A stretch of DNA of 64,000 nt, from assembly GCA_022508985.1 (NCBI GenBank), contig JAFLUA010000006.1, forward strand, positions 1 to 64,000, in the 5' to 3' direction. A program made the position numbers and the translations under genes. Shown in pieces: positions 8,144-17,279 of this stretch. The notes beneath the pieces are model-generated. The model saw nothing but the letters and a program-made list of their open reading frames with translations. It was not told where the DNA came from and ran no database searches. The first letter of the stretch is position 1; each line of letters starts with the position of its first letter. Source of the stretch: Muribaculaceae bacterium. GTDB lineage: Bacteria; Bacteroidota; Bacteroidia; Bacteroidales; Muribaculaceae.

Positions 8144-9505
8144 ATGAACAAAAAAATAATATTTGCAGGTTTGTCACTGTCGCTCGCAGCGGCTCTTTTT
8201 GCAGTATCACCCGGTAATGTTATAGAGGAGGTTGCATGGATGGTAGGTGATGAGCCGATTTATAAATCGGAGATAGAACAGGCATATCAAGATATGCAAA
8301 ACGAGCGTATGCCAATCCCGGGCGACCCCTATTGTTACATCCCGGAGCAGATAGCAATCGACCGTCTGTTTTTGCATCAAGCCGATATTGATACAGTAGA
8401 GGTTCAAGAGTCGATGGTTCAGATGCAGGTAGATGCGCAGATGAACTTCTTGGTAACCAACCTGGGCTCACGAGAAAAAGTGGAGCAGTATTTCCGTAAG
8501 TCGTATGCCGATATACGTGAATATTATGCGTCGAATATGCGCAATCGCACCCGCGTGCAGCAAGTGCGTAGTAATCTTACGAAAAATTTAAAGGTGACGC
8601 CCGGCGATGTGCGGCGCTATTTTACCGGCTTGCCCCAGGATAGTATCCCTTATATACCCTTGCAAGTTGAGGTGCAGCTTCTGACTCTCAATCCGGCAAT
8701 ACCGCAGCAAGAAATCGACGATGTAAAAGCCCGCCTGCGTGATTATGCCGACCGCGTGACAAATGGAGAAAGCGATTTTTCAACACTCGCCATCTTATAT
8801 TCAGAGGCGCCCGAAGGTGTGCGCGGCGGTGAAATCGGCTTTATGGGTCGCGGGCAACTCGTGCCTGAATACGCCGCGGTGGCATTCAATCTGAACGACC
8901 CCAAGAAAGTATCGAAGATAGTTGAAACGGAATATGGCTTCCATATAATCCAACTTATCGAAAAGCGTGGCGACCGTATTAACACACGACACATCTTGTT
9001 GCGCCCCAAAGTGGCAGAAAAAGATTTGATAGAGGCAATAACGCGTCTCGATAGTGTTCGCGCCGATATTGTCGACAATAAGAAAATAACTTTTGAAGAG
9101 GCAGTGCGCTTTGTCTCGCAAGATAAAGATACACGCATGAGTAATGGCGTGATGGTAAACTCAGAGACCGGAACGACGCGCTTCGAGATGTCGCAGTTGC
9201 CACAAGAAATATCGAAAGAAGTGGCCTTGCTACAACCCGGTGAAATTTCGAAACCATTTATAATGCGCGACCCCAAACGCGACCGTGAAATAGTGGCTCT
9301 CGTACGCCTTACCGATCGTATCGACGCTCATACAGCCAACCTGAGCGACGACTATCAGACGATAAAGGATATGTACGAAAATGCGCAACGGCAAGCTATC
9401 GTCGACGAATGGCTCGAAAAGAAGATACGCGATACGTATGTGAGAGTCGAAGATGGTTGGCGCGGTTGTGAGTTTATTCACGACGGCTGGATAAAAGCCA
9501 AATAA
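8144..9505 (+). CDS. SurA-like periplasmic peptidyl-prolyl isomerase/chaperone
   Basis: A 453-residue protein with a signal peptide (about 1-20), a SurA-type N-terminal chaperone region (about 25-165), and two parvulin (PpiC) modules (about 170-278 and 279-380). The first has 'GGEIGFMGRGQLVPEY' and 'TEYGFHIIQL'. The second starts with 'NTRHILL'. SurA escorts unfolded outer-membrane proteins across the periplasm and isomerises X-Pro bonds. The next gene encodes an OstA/LptA-like protein 38 bases downstream, so this looks like an outer-membrane biogenesis operon. Length and domain order fit the Bacteroidetes SurA group. Confidence 0.88.
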   Translation: MNKKIIFAGLSLSLAAALFAVSPGNVIEEVAWMVGDEPIYKSEIEQAYQDMQNERMPIPGDPYCYIPEQIAIDRLFLHQADIDTVEVQESMVQMQVDAQMNFLVTNLGSREKVEQYFRKSYADIREYYASNMRNRTRVQQVRSNLTKNLKVTPGDVRRYFTGLPQDSIPYIPLQVEVQLLTLNPAIPQQEIDDVKARLRDYADRVTNGESDFSTLAILYSEAPEGVRGGEIGFMGRGQLVPEYAAVAFNLNDPKKVSKIVETEYGFHIIQLIEKRGDRINTRHILLRPKVAEKDLIEAITRLDSVRADIVDNKKITFEEAVRFVSQDKDTRMSNGVMVNSETGTTRFEMSQLPQEISKEVALLQPGEISKPFIMRDPKRDREIVALVRLTDRIDAHTANLSDDYQTIKDMYENAQRQAIVDEWLEKKIRDTYVRVEDGWRGCEFIHDGWIKAK

Positions 9506-9543
9506 GAGGCTCAAATCTTAAAGTTGATTTAAGGAGTATTGAA

Positions 9544-11337
9544 GTGCGAAGGTGCTCGTTTTTCATACTTGTAATGTTGTTGGCACTCCCGTCGATAGTG
9601 TCATGGGCTGAATATCGGCGTCCGCAAGCACCACCTATTCAACCGACGATACCCACGGCCGATCGTTCGGCCGGCAATAGAGTTTTCCTTGAGCGCGCCG
9701 ACAAGCTGCTGAAGCATCCCCAAGATTCGTTTATGATACTCGTAGGCGATGTGGTCTTTACCAAAGGCCCTATGATAATGCGATGTGACAGTGCCCATTA
9801 TTTCGCCGAAACAGAGTCGATGGATGCTTATGGCCATGTGAGCATGGAACAGGGCGACACCCTATTTGTCTTTGCCGATGAATTGAATTTTGACGGCGTA
9901 GGAGAGATTGCCACACTTTATGCCGATTTCGGTAAAAAGGTTAAGCTGATAAATCGCGATGTAAAGTTGGAGACAGATGTGTTTGTTTACGATTTGAAAT
10001 ATGACTTGGGGTACTATGAAGTCGGAGGTATGCTAACCGACCCGTCAAATACCCTCACGTCGCTCTATGGAGAGTACACTCCATCGACAAAAGAGGCAAA
10101 TTTCTACACCAATGTACATCTCAATTCGCGCAACACTACCGATACTTTAGATATTTACACCGACACACTATATTATAACACGACAACGCACGTAGCAGAG
10201 TTGCTATCGCCATCGACTATTATAAACGAGCGCGGTACGGTGTATACGTCGCTTGGAGTGTACGACACCGACAGTAATAGGACGACATTGTTCGACCGTT
10301 CGCTTGTTGTAACGTCGAGTGGCCAGACTCTTACAGCAGATACCATCTACTATGACAAAAATGCCGGCTATGGCGAGGCCTTCGGTAATATGATTCTAAC
10401 CGATACGGCGCACAATGCCGAGTTACACGCCTCATACGGCTATTACGATGAGCTTGCCGACAGCTCCTTTGCCACCGGCCGAGTACGCCTTATAGAGTAT
10501 TCGGGCAACGATACATTATATGCCCATGGCAAATATGTGCAGTCTTTTCTGCATTACGATAGCACTGAAGTCGAAGCCGATACAATAGCCGGAACGAGTG
10601 CCTATACCCGCATCGACACGACACACATTGCGGTAATGTACCCTCGAGTACGGTTCTATCGCTCAGATATGCAGGGCGTATGCGACTCGATGCGATTTAC
10701 CGAAGCCGATACCATGCTGAGAATGTATATCAATCCTGTGATATGGAATGAAAGTCAGCAAGTTTTTGGAAATATCATAGAAGTACATCTCAACGACTCC
10801 ACTATAGAACAGGCCACCTTGCCCGACCAGGCTTTTGTGACTCAGCATATCGAGGGTGACCATTTCAACCAAATGAGCGGCAAAGAAATGATTGCGTATT
10901 TCGATAACGGCGAAATGCGCAAGCTCGATATCAACGGCAATGTCGAAATAATAATGTATCCCGAAGAGAACGACTCTACGATAAACAAAATAGTTAATGC
11001 CGAGAGTAGCTTCCTAACGGCAACATTTAAGGGACAGACAACAGAATACATAAGGACATGGCCCGAAACAAACGGCACTGCTACGCCACTGTTTATGGCC
11101 AAGAAAAGCCTGTATTTCTTACCGAAATTCGATTGGTTTGAAGATATGCGTCCAACCTCGCCCGACGATATCTTTGTCGTGCCCGAGGCTATGGAGGCGA
11201 GAATGATAGAATCGGGTCGAATACCTGTAGAGCTGCCGAGACGTCAATCATCGCCATTGCATGAACGCCCCGACGGCTTAGAGCCGCAACAGATAGAAGA
11301 GCCCCAAGCTCTCCCAAATGAAGACAACAATGAATAA
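9544..11337 (+). CDS. OstA/LptA-like lipopolysaccharide transport protein
   Basis: A 597-residue exported protein starting at GTG; residues 1-22 form a signal peptide. The body is a long repetitive beta-strand protein (about 40-480) with the turn pattern of OstA-like domains ('GDVVFTKGPMIMRCDSAHYF', 'YGHVSMEQGDTLFVFADEL'). In this family the domains stack into a beta-jellyroll groove that carries LPS between the membranes. It is much longer than enterobacterial LptA (about 185 residues), as is usual for Bacteroidetes. A low-complexity Pro/Glu-rich tail closes the protein. It lies between a SurA-like chaperone gene and an acyltransferase gene, consistent with a role in the envelope. Confidence 0.8.
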   Translation: MRRCSFFILVMLLALPSIVSWAEYRRPQAPPIQPTIPTADRSAGNRVFLERADKLLKHPQDSFMILVGDVVFTKGPMIMRCDSAHYFAETESMDAYGHVSMEQGDTLFVFADELNFDGVGEIATLYADFGKKVKLINRDVKLETDVFVYDLKYDLGYYEVGGMLTDPSNTLTSLYGEYTPSTKEANFYTNVHLNSRNTTDTLDIYTDTLYYNTTTHVAELLSPSTIINERGTVYTSLGVYDTDSNRTTLFDRSLVVTSSGQTLTADTIYYDKNAGYGEAFGNMILTDTAHNAELHASYGYYDELADSSFATGRVRLIEYSGNDTLYAHGKYVQSFLHYDSTEVEADTIAGTSAYTRIDTTHIAVMYPRVRFYRSDMQGVCDSMRFTEADTMLRMYINPVIWNESQQVFGNIIEVHLNDSTIEQATLPDQAFVTQHIEGDHFNQMSGKEMIAYFDNGEMRKLDINGNVEIIMYPEENDSTINKIVNAESSFLTATFKGQTTEYIRTWPETNGTATPLFMAKKSLYFLPKFDWFEDMRPTSPDDIFVVPEAMEARMIESGRIPVELPRRQSSPLHERPDGLEPQQIEEPQALPNEDNNE

Positions 11338-11394
11338 GATAACTCATAACAGCTCAAATAGCGTTTGCTTTAAGAGTGCAAAATACATCGTGAA

Positions 11395-12579
11395 ATGACA
11401 CAGAAGTTGAAAAATAATATACCGGCCGATGATTTTGCCGACATACGGCCTTACGACGACCACCAGTTCCACGAGAAAATAGCAAGTTTGGTTCGCGAAC
11501 CGGGCTTTGAGCATGCCGTAAAGTATGTGATGCCCAACGTCGATTACAATGCTTTTGTAGAAAATCTGCTCACGGTGAAATCGCAGATGGATTTTCAGGT
11601 GAAAATCATGGGGCCGTTCTTGGAAATGCTCGTTTCGCGTACTACACACGGGCTTTCGATGACAGGGACAGAAAATGTTAAATTTGATAAGTGTTACACC
11701 TACATCAGTAATCACCGCGATATAGTCCTCGATGCTTCGTTTCTAAATCTGAATCTGATACGAAACAATAAACCCTTGACACAAGTAGCGATAGGCAATA
11801 ATCTTCTTATTTACGAGTGGATTACCGACCTTGTAAAACTTAACCGCAGTTTTATAGTAAAACGTGACACGGGTGTGCGTCAGGCGCTTGAGGCGGCCAA
11901 ACAGTTGTCGGCATATATATATCACGTTATCAACGATATGCATGAATCGCTGTGGATAGCACAGCGAGAGGGTCGTGCCAAAGACTCTAACGATTTAACG
12001 CAAGAGGGTGTAATAAAGATGCTTTCACTTGGAGGCCCGGGCACATCGAAAGAGAACTTGCTGTCGATAAATATTATTCCGGTGTCGATATCGTATGAAT
12101 ACGACCCGAATGATTATCTAAAGGTTCGCGAATTTCTTTTACGGCGGCGTAATCCTGAATTCAAAAAGAGTCAGCGCGACGACTTGTTTAGCATGGAAAC
12201 GGGTCTGTTAAGTCAAAAAGGGCGTGTGCATTTCCACATAGGGGAGTGTATCAATGAGTCGCTGGCACGTGAGTCGGGCGACGATCGCGCCGAGGCCGTC
12301 CGCAAGGCTTGTGAATTGTTAGACCGCTCAATACATCGCGGCTATAGAATATATCCATGTAATTATATCGCTTACGACGAGATAAACGGCACAAGCGAAT
12401 ATGCGTCGGAGTATAATGCCGAAGATGTAGCTATTTTTGACAAGTACATCGAAGACCAGTTGGGCAAAGTTGAAGTTGAAGATATCACAGCCGACGAGTG
12501 TGCGTTTATGCGTGAGATGATGCTTACGATGTATGCCAATCCGCTGAAGAATCAACTTTTGGCAAAGGAAAACGATTAA
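11395..12579 (+). CDS. Glycerolipid acyltransferase-family protein (PlsC/GPAT-like)
   Basis: A 394-residue protein without a signal peptide or obvious membrane span. The motif 'YISNHRDIVLDAS' (His107) resembles motif I of glycerol-phosphate acyltransferases, but the spacing is H-x5-D and not the usual H-x4-D. Further family features are 'FIVKRD' and 'LWIAQREGRAKDSND', which correspond to phosphate-binding motifs II and III. It probably transfers an acyl chain to a glycerolipid or lysophospholipid. It lies 57 bases after the LptA-like gene and 20 before a metallophosphatase gene, in one co-directional run. The general family is fairly sure; the substrate is not. Confidence 0.75.
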   Translation: MTQKLKNNIPADDFADIRPYDDHQFHEKIASLVREPGFEHAVKYVMPNVDYNAFVENLLTVKSQMDFQVKIMGPFLEMLVSRTTHGLSMTGTENVKFDKCYTYISNHRDIVLDASFLNLNLIRNNKPLTQVAIGNNLLIYEWITDLVKLNRSFIVKRDTGVRQALEAAKQLSAYIYHVINDMHESLWIAQREGRAKDSNDLTQEGVIKMLSLGGPGTSKENLLSINIIPVSISYEYDPNDYLKVREFLLRRRNPEFKKSQRDDLFSMETGLLSQKGRVHFHIGECINESLARESGDDRAEAVRKACELLDRSIHRGYRIYPCNYIAYDEINGTSEYASEYNAEDVAIFDKYIEDQLGKVEVEDITADECAFMREMMLTMYANPLKNQLLAKEND

Positions 12580-12599
12580 GCTGAAAGAAGACACAACCG

Positions 12600-13790
12600 A
12601 TGCGGATGCCTCTTGTAATAGTTTTGCTATTTTTCCTTCTTGGCGCACTTGTCGACGTGGTGATATGTCGTGCGGTGTTTACGCGCTGTCGGCGCGGTGT
12701 GACGCTATGGCGTCAGCTTGCTCTTTATAGTTCAATCTTTTTTGCCGTATGCCTGCTTGCCATGGTGGCATGGCCAAAGAAATCGGCTACCGACGCATCG
12801 TTTGCGATCCTGATGTGGTTTCTATACGTTTATTTGAGCGTATATATTTCAAAATTCATATTCGTATTGCTGTACATGATAGCCTGTGTGCCAATGTTGT
12901 GGCGCCGCAAGTCTCTATCATGGCTTACATACTCCGGTATCGGCATGGCTCTGCTCACCTTCGGTCTTATGTGGTGGGGTGCACTTATCAACAAGTATAA
13001 TATCGAGATAAAAGACGTTACCTACCCCAACGAGTCGCTCCCTCCGACTTTCGACGGCTTTACTATCGTGCAGTTGTCGGATATGCACGTTGGCACATAC
13101 GGCACCGACACCACATACCTGCACCGGCTTGTTGAGAAAGTGAATTCTTTGGGAGCCGACGCGGTCGTTTTTACAGGAGATATCGTTAATCGTAGCACGA
13201 CAGAACTGCTGCCGTTTGTAAATACCTTATCAGAACTTAAGGCGACATTTGGCGTATTTTCGATATTGGGAAATCATGATTACGGCGATTATCATTCATG
13301 GTCGAGCCCAGAAGCGAAACAACAGAATATGGTGCTGATGCGTCGTTTGCAGTCGCGAATGGGCTGGAAAATGCTTAATAACGAGAGTGCCACCATTTAT
13401 GCCGGAAACGACTCCATTGTTATTATCGGAGTAGAGAACATAGGCGACCCGCCATTTCCAATCTATGGCAATCTTGATAGTGCCTACCCCGGAGATTTAG
13501 CCGACGATGCTTTTAAGATACTATTGAGCCATAATCCGGCGCACTGGACTGAGGACATTGCCGATAGCCCCGATAAAAATATAGCGTTAACACTATCGGG
13601 TCATACCCATGCCATGCAGATCGAACTCTTCGGGTTGTCGCCTGCTGTGTTTCGATATAAAACGTGGGGTGGTATGTATGGCGACAACGATGGACACAGC
13701 CTCTATGTAAACATAGGGATTGGAGAAGTGGGGATGCCGGCACGAATAGGGGCTACGCCCGAAATTACACTTATAACGCTAAAAAGATGA
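12600..13790 (+). CDS. Membrane-anchored calcineurin-like metallophosphatase
   Basis: A 396-residue protein with several N-terminal membrane segments (within about 1-130), then a metallophosphoesterase domain. All metal-site motifs are present: 'SDMHVG' (Asp161, His163), 'FTGDIV', 'LGNHDY', 'LSHNP' and 'SGHTHAMQ'. The arrangement resembles the YkuE/YaeI group that acts on membrane lipids such as UDP-diacylglucosamine relatives, but the substrate cannot be read from sequence. Its stop overlaps the tex start codon (ATGA), so the two are translationally coupled. Confidence 0.85.
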   Translation: MRMPLVIVLLFFLLGALVDVVICRAVFTRCRRGVTLWRQLALYSSIFFAVCLLAMVAWPKKSATDASFAILMWFLYVYLSVYISKFIFVLLYMIACVPMLWRRKSLSWLTYSGIGMALLTFGLMWWGALINKYNIEIKDVTYPNESLPPTFDGFTIVQLSDMHVGTYGTDTTYLHRLVEKVNSLGADAVVFTGDIVNRSTTELLPFVNTLSELKATFGVFSILGNHDYGDYHSWSSPEAKQQNMVLMRRLQSRMGWKMLNNESATIYAGNDSIVIIGVENIGDPPFPIYGNLDSAYPGDLADDAFKILLSHNPAHWTEDIADSPDKNIALTLSGHTHAMQIELFGLSPAVFRYKTWGGMYGDNDGHSLYVNIGIGEVGMPARIGATPEITLITLKR

Positions 13791-15934
13791 CCCAAGAAAG
13801 CGAGTTAGTGTCGAAACGTCTGGGATTGCCGCGCCAATCGGTCGAGGCAACAATCTTGCTCCTTGAAGATGGCGCAACAGTACCTTTTATAAGTCGATAT
13901 CGCAAAGAACTGACTGGCTCGCTCGATGAAGTTGCCGTTAGAGCTATCGAATCAAATTTAGCTCAAGTGCGGCAACTGATGGCGCGTAAAGATTTCATTC
14001 GCGAAGCGATAGAAGCCGTTGGCGCAATGACCTCGGATATTGCAGCACAGATAGAACGTGCCGAAACAACCACAGAACTCGAAGATATCTACGCTCCGTA
14101 TAAGCCCAAACGTCGTACTCGAGCTACCGTCGCAAAGGAAAAAGGTCTCGAGCCGCTTGCGCGAATAATTATGGCCGGAAATACAAGCGATTGTATATCA
14201 TCGGCTCGGCGCTTCGTAGGCAAAAACGACGTAAAAGATGAAAAAGATGCTCTCGCCGGTGCTTCAGATATAATAGCAGAGTGGGCTTCGGAGTCGATAC
14301 GCATGCGCAATATTACCAGAAATAGTTATCGCCGTAATGCGGTGTTGGTGAGCAAAGTAGTAAAGACGAAAGAGGCCGAATTGATGTCAACGCCATTTGC
14401 CCAGTATGGCGACTTCCGACAGACGGTAAGACGCATGCCCTCGCATCAGTATTTGGCTATGCGTAGAGCCGAACGCGAAGGCCTTGTAAAGGTAAAATAT
14501 GATCTTGGAAATTCATCTGAAGAACTTGACCAAGCGCTTTGCAATGCTTTTATACCGCGCCATGCCACCGATCAATGTGCCGACGTTATAGAAAAAGCCG
14601 TTTTAGATGCTTCAGCGCGATTATTACGCCCTTCGGTCGAAAATGAAATATCGGCAGAACTAAAAGACGAGGCCGATCGGGTGGCAATCGACCTTTTTGC
14701 GCAGAATTTGAGACAGTTATTATTGGCGGCGCCCTTGAAAGGTTTTCGGGTATTGGCAATCGACCCCGGTTATCGCACCGGATGCAAAATTGTAGCGCTC
14801 GACAAGCAAGGAAATTTGTTAGACGATGCGGTGATTTATCCTGTGCCTCCACGCTTGGATATAGCCGGCTCTCAGCGTATAGTGGAGTCTTTTGTCGAAA
14901 AGTATAACCTCGATGTCGTAGCGATAGGTAACGGCACCGCTTCTCGTGAGACCGAGCGATTTATAAAAGACAGCCATATTGTAGAACCATCGAAAGTTTT
15001 TGTCGTAAGTGAAGATGGCGCGTCGGTTTATTCAGCATCGGATATCGCGCGGCAGGAGTTCCCCGACAAAGATGTTACGGTGCGCGGTGCCGTGTCGATA
15101 GGTCGCAGGCTTATCGACCCGTTGGCAGAGCTCGTGAAAATTGATGCGAAATCGATAGGGGTAGGGCAGTATCAGCACGATGTAGACCAAAACCGGCTGA
15201 AAGACTCGCTCGACTATACTGTGATGAGTTGTGTGAACACCGTTGGCGTTGATGTTAATACGGCATCGGAAAAACTATTGTCGTATATATCCGGTATAGG
15301 GCCTGCATTGGCATCTAACATAGTGGATTATCGATATGAAAACGGCGATTTTACATCGCGTGCTTCGCTGAAAAAAGTGCCTCGGCTCGGCGATAAAGCC
15401 TATGAGTTGGCCGCCGGTTTCTTGCGCGTGCCCGGAGGACGCGAGCCCTTGGATAACACCGCCATACACCCTGAAAGCTATAGCATTGTTAGCGCTATAG
15501 CAAAGCGACTAAATGTACGTCCCGGAGATTTACACGCCAATGGCCCGCTTTTAGACAGCATTGATGTCGAATCTCTGGTGGCAGCCGGTATTGGCGGAAA
15601 ACAAACAATCGACGATATAATAGCCGAGTTGCGCAAGCCCGGACGCGACCCTCGCACTGATGATAATAGCAATGCCTTTGTTCCGGCCGTTGATTCCTTC
15701 GAGGAACTGCGTGTGGGCCAGACGCTGCCCGGCTTAGTGAATAATATAACAGCATTCGGGGCCTTCGTTGACCTTGGAATAAAAGAGAATGGCCTGTTGC
15801 ATATATCGCAGTTGTCGCATAAAAGAGTAGCGGCAGTAAGCGACGTATTGCATATCGGGCAACAAATAATGGTAAAAGTAATCGACATCGACACCCCTCG
15901 TCGGCGTATAAGTCTTAGTATGAAAGATGTATAA
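13787..15934 (+). CDS. tex: Tex-family S1 RNA-binding transcription accessory protein
   Basis: I start this gene at ATG 13787, which overlaps the previous stop (ATGA), not at 13664 as in the ORF track. The longer version would overlap 127 bases of the metallophosphatase gene, and 'MTQESELVSKRLGL' matches the normal Tex N-terminus. The product has 715 residues: an HTH-rich N-terminal region, a YqgF/RNase H-like domain (about 320-450, 'LAIDPGYRTGCK'), helix-hairpin-helix segments (about 495-550, 'ISGIGPALASNIV'), and a C-terminal S1 domain (about 640-715). Tex binds nucleic acid and affects transcription and toxin expression in other bacteria. The domain order is complete. Confidence 0.93.
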   Translation: MTQESELVSKRLGLPRQSVEATILLLEDGATVPFISRYRKELTGSLDEVAVRAIESNLAQVRQLMARKDFIREAIEAVGAMTSDIAAQIERAETTTELEDIYAPYKPKRRTRATVAKEKGLEPLARIIMAGNTSDCISSARRFVGKNDVKDEKDALAGASDIIAEWASESIRMRNITRNSYRRNAVLVSKVVKTKEAELMSTPFAQYGDFRQTVRRMPSHQYLAMRRAEREGLVKVKYDLGNSSEELDQALCNAFIPRHATDQCADVIEKAVLDASARLLRPSVENEISAELKDEADRVAIDLFAQNLRQLLLAAPLKGFRVLAIDPGYRTGCKIVALDKQGNLLDDAVIYPVPPRLDIAGSQRIVESFVEKYNLDVVAIGNGTASRETERFIKDSHIVEPSKVFVVSEDGASVYSASDIARQEFPDKDVTVRGAVSIGRRLIDPLAELVKIDAKSIGVGQYQHDVDQNRLKDSLDYTVMSCVNTVGVDVNTASEKLLSYISGIGPALASNIVDYRYENGDFTSRASLKKVPRLGDKAYELAAGFLRVPGGREPLDNTAIHPESYSIVSAIAKRLNVRPGDLHANGPLLDSIDVESLVAAGIGGKQTIDDIIAELRKPGRDPRTDDNSNAFVPAVDSFEELRVGQTLPGLVNNITAFGAFVDLGIKENGLLHISQLSHKRVAAVSDVLHIGQQIMVKVIDIDTPRRRISLSMKDV

Positions 15935-16298
15935 TAGTGCTTTAATATGTCTTGGAGCCAACGACGCTGATGCGTCGGAGCAGATTGTAAACACCTCTAC
16001 CTTTCTCGAGAGCCTGGGCGAAGTGTGGAAAGCGACCCCCATATACCCCAGCGATGCCGAGTATGCAGGCGATTCGGCGCCATATCTAAATCGCCTTGTT
16101 ATTTTGAAAACATATCATGATTACGAAGCATTGCTCTCTGCTACCAAACAATACGAAAGCGGAGTGCGCGCCCGGGCTCATCAACGATATGTAGCTATTG
16201 ATATTGACATCGTGGAGTGGAACGGCGCAATAATGCGTCCTGCCGATGCCGCGGCCCGATATTTTCGTAAGGGGTTAAACTTGTTTAACATTAAATAA
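15927..16298 (+). CDS. HPPK (FolK)-like protein, short and divergent
   Basis: A 123-residue protein whose start overlaps the tex stop by 8 bases. The pattern follows 6-hydroxymethyl-dihydropterin pyrophosphokinase: 'ALICLGAND' (usual LGSN), 'ATPIYPSDAEY', 'YLNRLVILKT', and 'YVAIDIDIVEWNG', which keeps the two metal-binding aspartates of the ID(L/I)DI motif. It is shorter than typical HPPK (about 160 residues), and the usual Pro-Arg just before that motif is replaced. It may be a reduced folate enzyme or a relative with another role. Its 3' end overlaps the convergent glycosyltransferase gene by 8 bases. Confidence 0.65.
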   Translation: MYNSALICLGANDADASEQIVNTSTFLESLGEVWKATPIYPSDAEYAGDSAPYLNRLVILKTYHDYEALLSATKQYESGVRARAHQRYVAIDIDIVEWNGAIMRPADAAARYFRKGLNLFNIK

Positions 16299-17190
16299 AC
16301 GGTCGCAGTAAGCGTGCGATACCGCGCCCACCCAAGCGCGTATAATAATAAGCTATACGTAGGGCCGTTCGGTGGCTTTTAGCTTCACTGAGTGTCTTAC
16401 GATAGAGCGCGGGGCCATCAGGCGCTTTGCTTTTTGCCGCGAGAATAATACGCTTAAGATTAATCCAATGAGCTTTTTCGTTGCCGAGAATCGAGGCGAT
16501 AGAATTTAGAGCCTTGTTTAGCTCGTCGATATTTGCCGCATGGGTGCCCATTGTAATTGAATCAGCCCCTAAATAAACATCTACGGTAGGCTCCCCCTTT
16601 AATTTTATAATAGAAGGATTAAGAGCAATTAATCGGGCTCCTAGCTCGATATCGTCCCAGATGCTGAGAGCCTTATTCCATCCTCCGGCTTTGTTGAATA
16701 GAGTGGTGGTAGCGCAATATCTCTGAGTGCCGGTCGAGCCATGGAACAGAGAGTGAAATTGGGTGTCGTTTACGCTAAAAGGCTTTATATCGGTTGTCCC
16801 GCCAAGGTTGTGAAAACGGATATCCCACCCTATGAGATCAGCTTCGGGCTGAGATTTAATGGCCTCGACAACCCTTGCGATATGGTTGGGTGCCATAGTA
16901 TCGTCGGAGTCAAAAAACAAAGTCCAAGGTGTTACAACGTGTTCAAGGCCACATTGCCGCGCTGCTGCGGCACCTGCCTGATGCTCTTGTAATATTACAA
17001 CCTTAAATTTCCGGTTTTGAGCCCACTCCGACATCATAGACGCTGAGTTGTCGGATGAATTGTTGTCAACGAGAATTACCTCAAAGTCGGTCGAGGTCTG
17101 TGCACTAATGGCATTTAGAGTCCGCATAAGCACTTTCTCCCTATTATAAACAGGAATGACAATGCTTATTATTGCTGTTGACTCACTCAT
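16291..17190 (-). CDS. Family 2 glycosyltransferase
   Basis: A 299-residue GT-A fold enzyme. The N-terminus 'ISIVIPVYNREKVL' and 'VILVDNNSSDNS' is the nucleotide-sugar binding start of GT2. 'LFFDSDDTM' near residue 95 supplies the DxD-type metal site. The C-terminal third is helical and basic, without clear membrane spans. It probably adds a sugar to a surface polysaccharide or glycolipid. The gene stands alone: it is convergent with the HPPK-like gene and divergent from a membrane acyltransferase gene that may act on the same product. Donor and acceptor are unknown. Confidence 0.85.
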   Translation of the reverse strand: MSESTAIISIVIPVYNREKVLMRTLNAISAQTSTDFEVILVDNNSSDNSASMMSEWAQNRKFKVVILQEHQAGAAAARQCGLEHVVTPWTLFFDSDDTMAPNHIARVVEAIKSQPEADLIGWDIRFHNLGGTTDIKPFSVNDTQFHSLFHGSTGTQRYCATTTLFNKAGGWNKALSIWDDIELGARLIALNPSIIKLKGEPTVDVYLGADSITMGTHAANIDELNKALNSIASILGNEKAHWINLKRIILAAKSKAPDGPALYRKTLSEAKSHRTALRIAYYYTRLGGRGIARLLRPFI

Positions 17191-17197
17191 TGTACGG

Positions 17198-17205
17198 CAA
17201 AGATA
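17198..17205 (-). promoter_or_regulatory. -7 element for the GT2 gene
   Basis: The minus strand reads TATCTTTG, 8 bases upstream of the start codon at 17190. The implied leader is very short. No good -33 was found. Confidence 0.4.
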
Positions 17206-17249
17206 ACAAAAAAGTGAGGCACTAAATCTAAATCCGACTTGTTTTTTCG

Positions 17250-17257
17250 TAAATTTG
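17250..17257 (+). promoter_or_regulatory. -7 element for the membrane acyltransferase gene
   Basis: TAAATTTG lies 22 bases before the ATG at 17280 (16 before the alternative GTG). No clear -33 box is present at 19-21 bases. Confidence 0.4.
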
Positions 17258-17279
17258 CAAAATCTATGATGCAGTGAAT

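Noticed and set aside
7936-8151. 71-residue minus-strand ORF upstream of surA
   Set aside because: It overlaps the surA -7 box and the better-supported 48-residue gene in another frame.
8743-9276. 177-residue minus-strand ORF
   Set aside because: It is antisense to the SurA-like gene and has the biased composition of a shadow frame.
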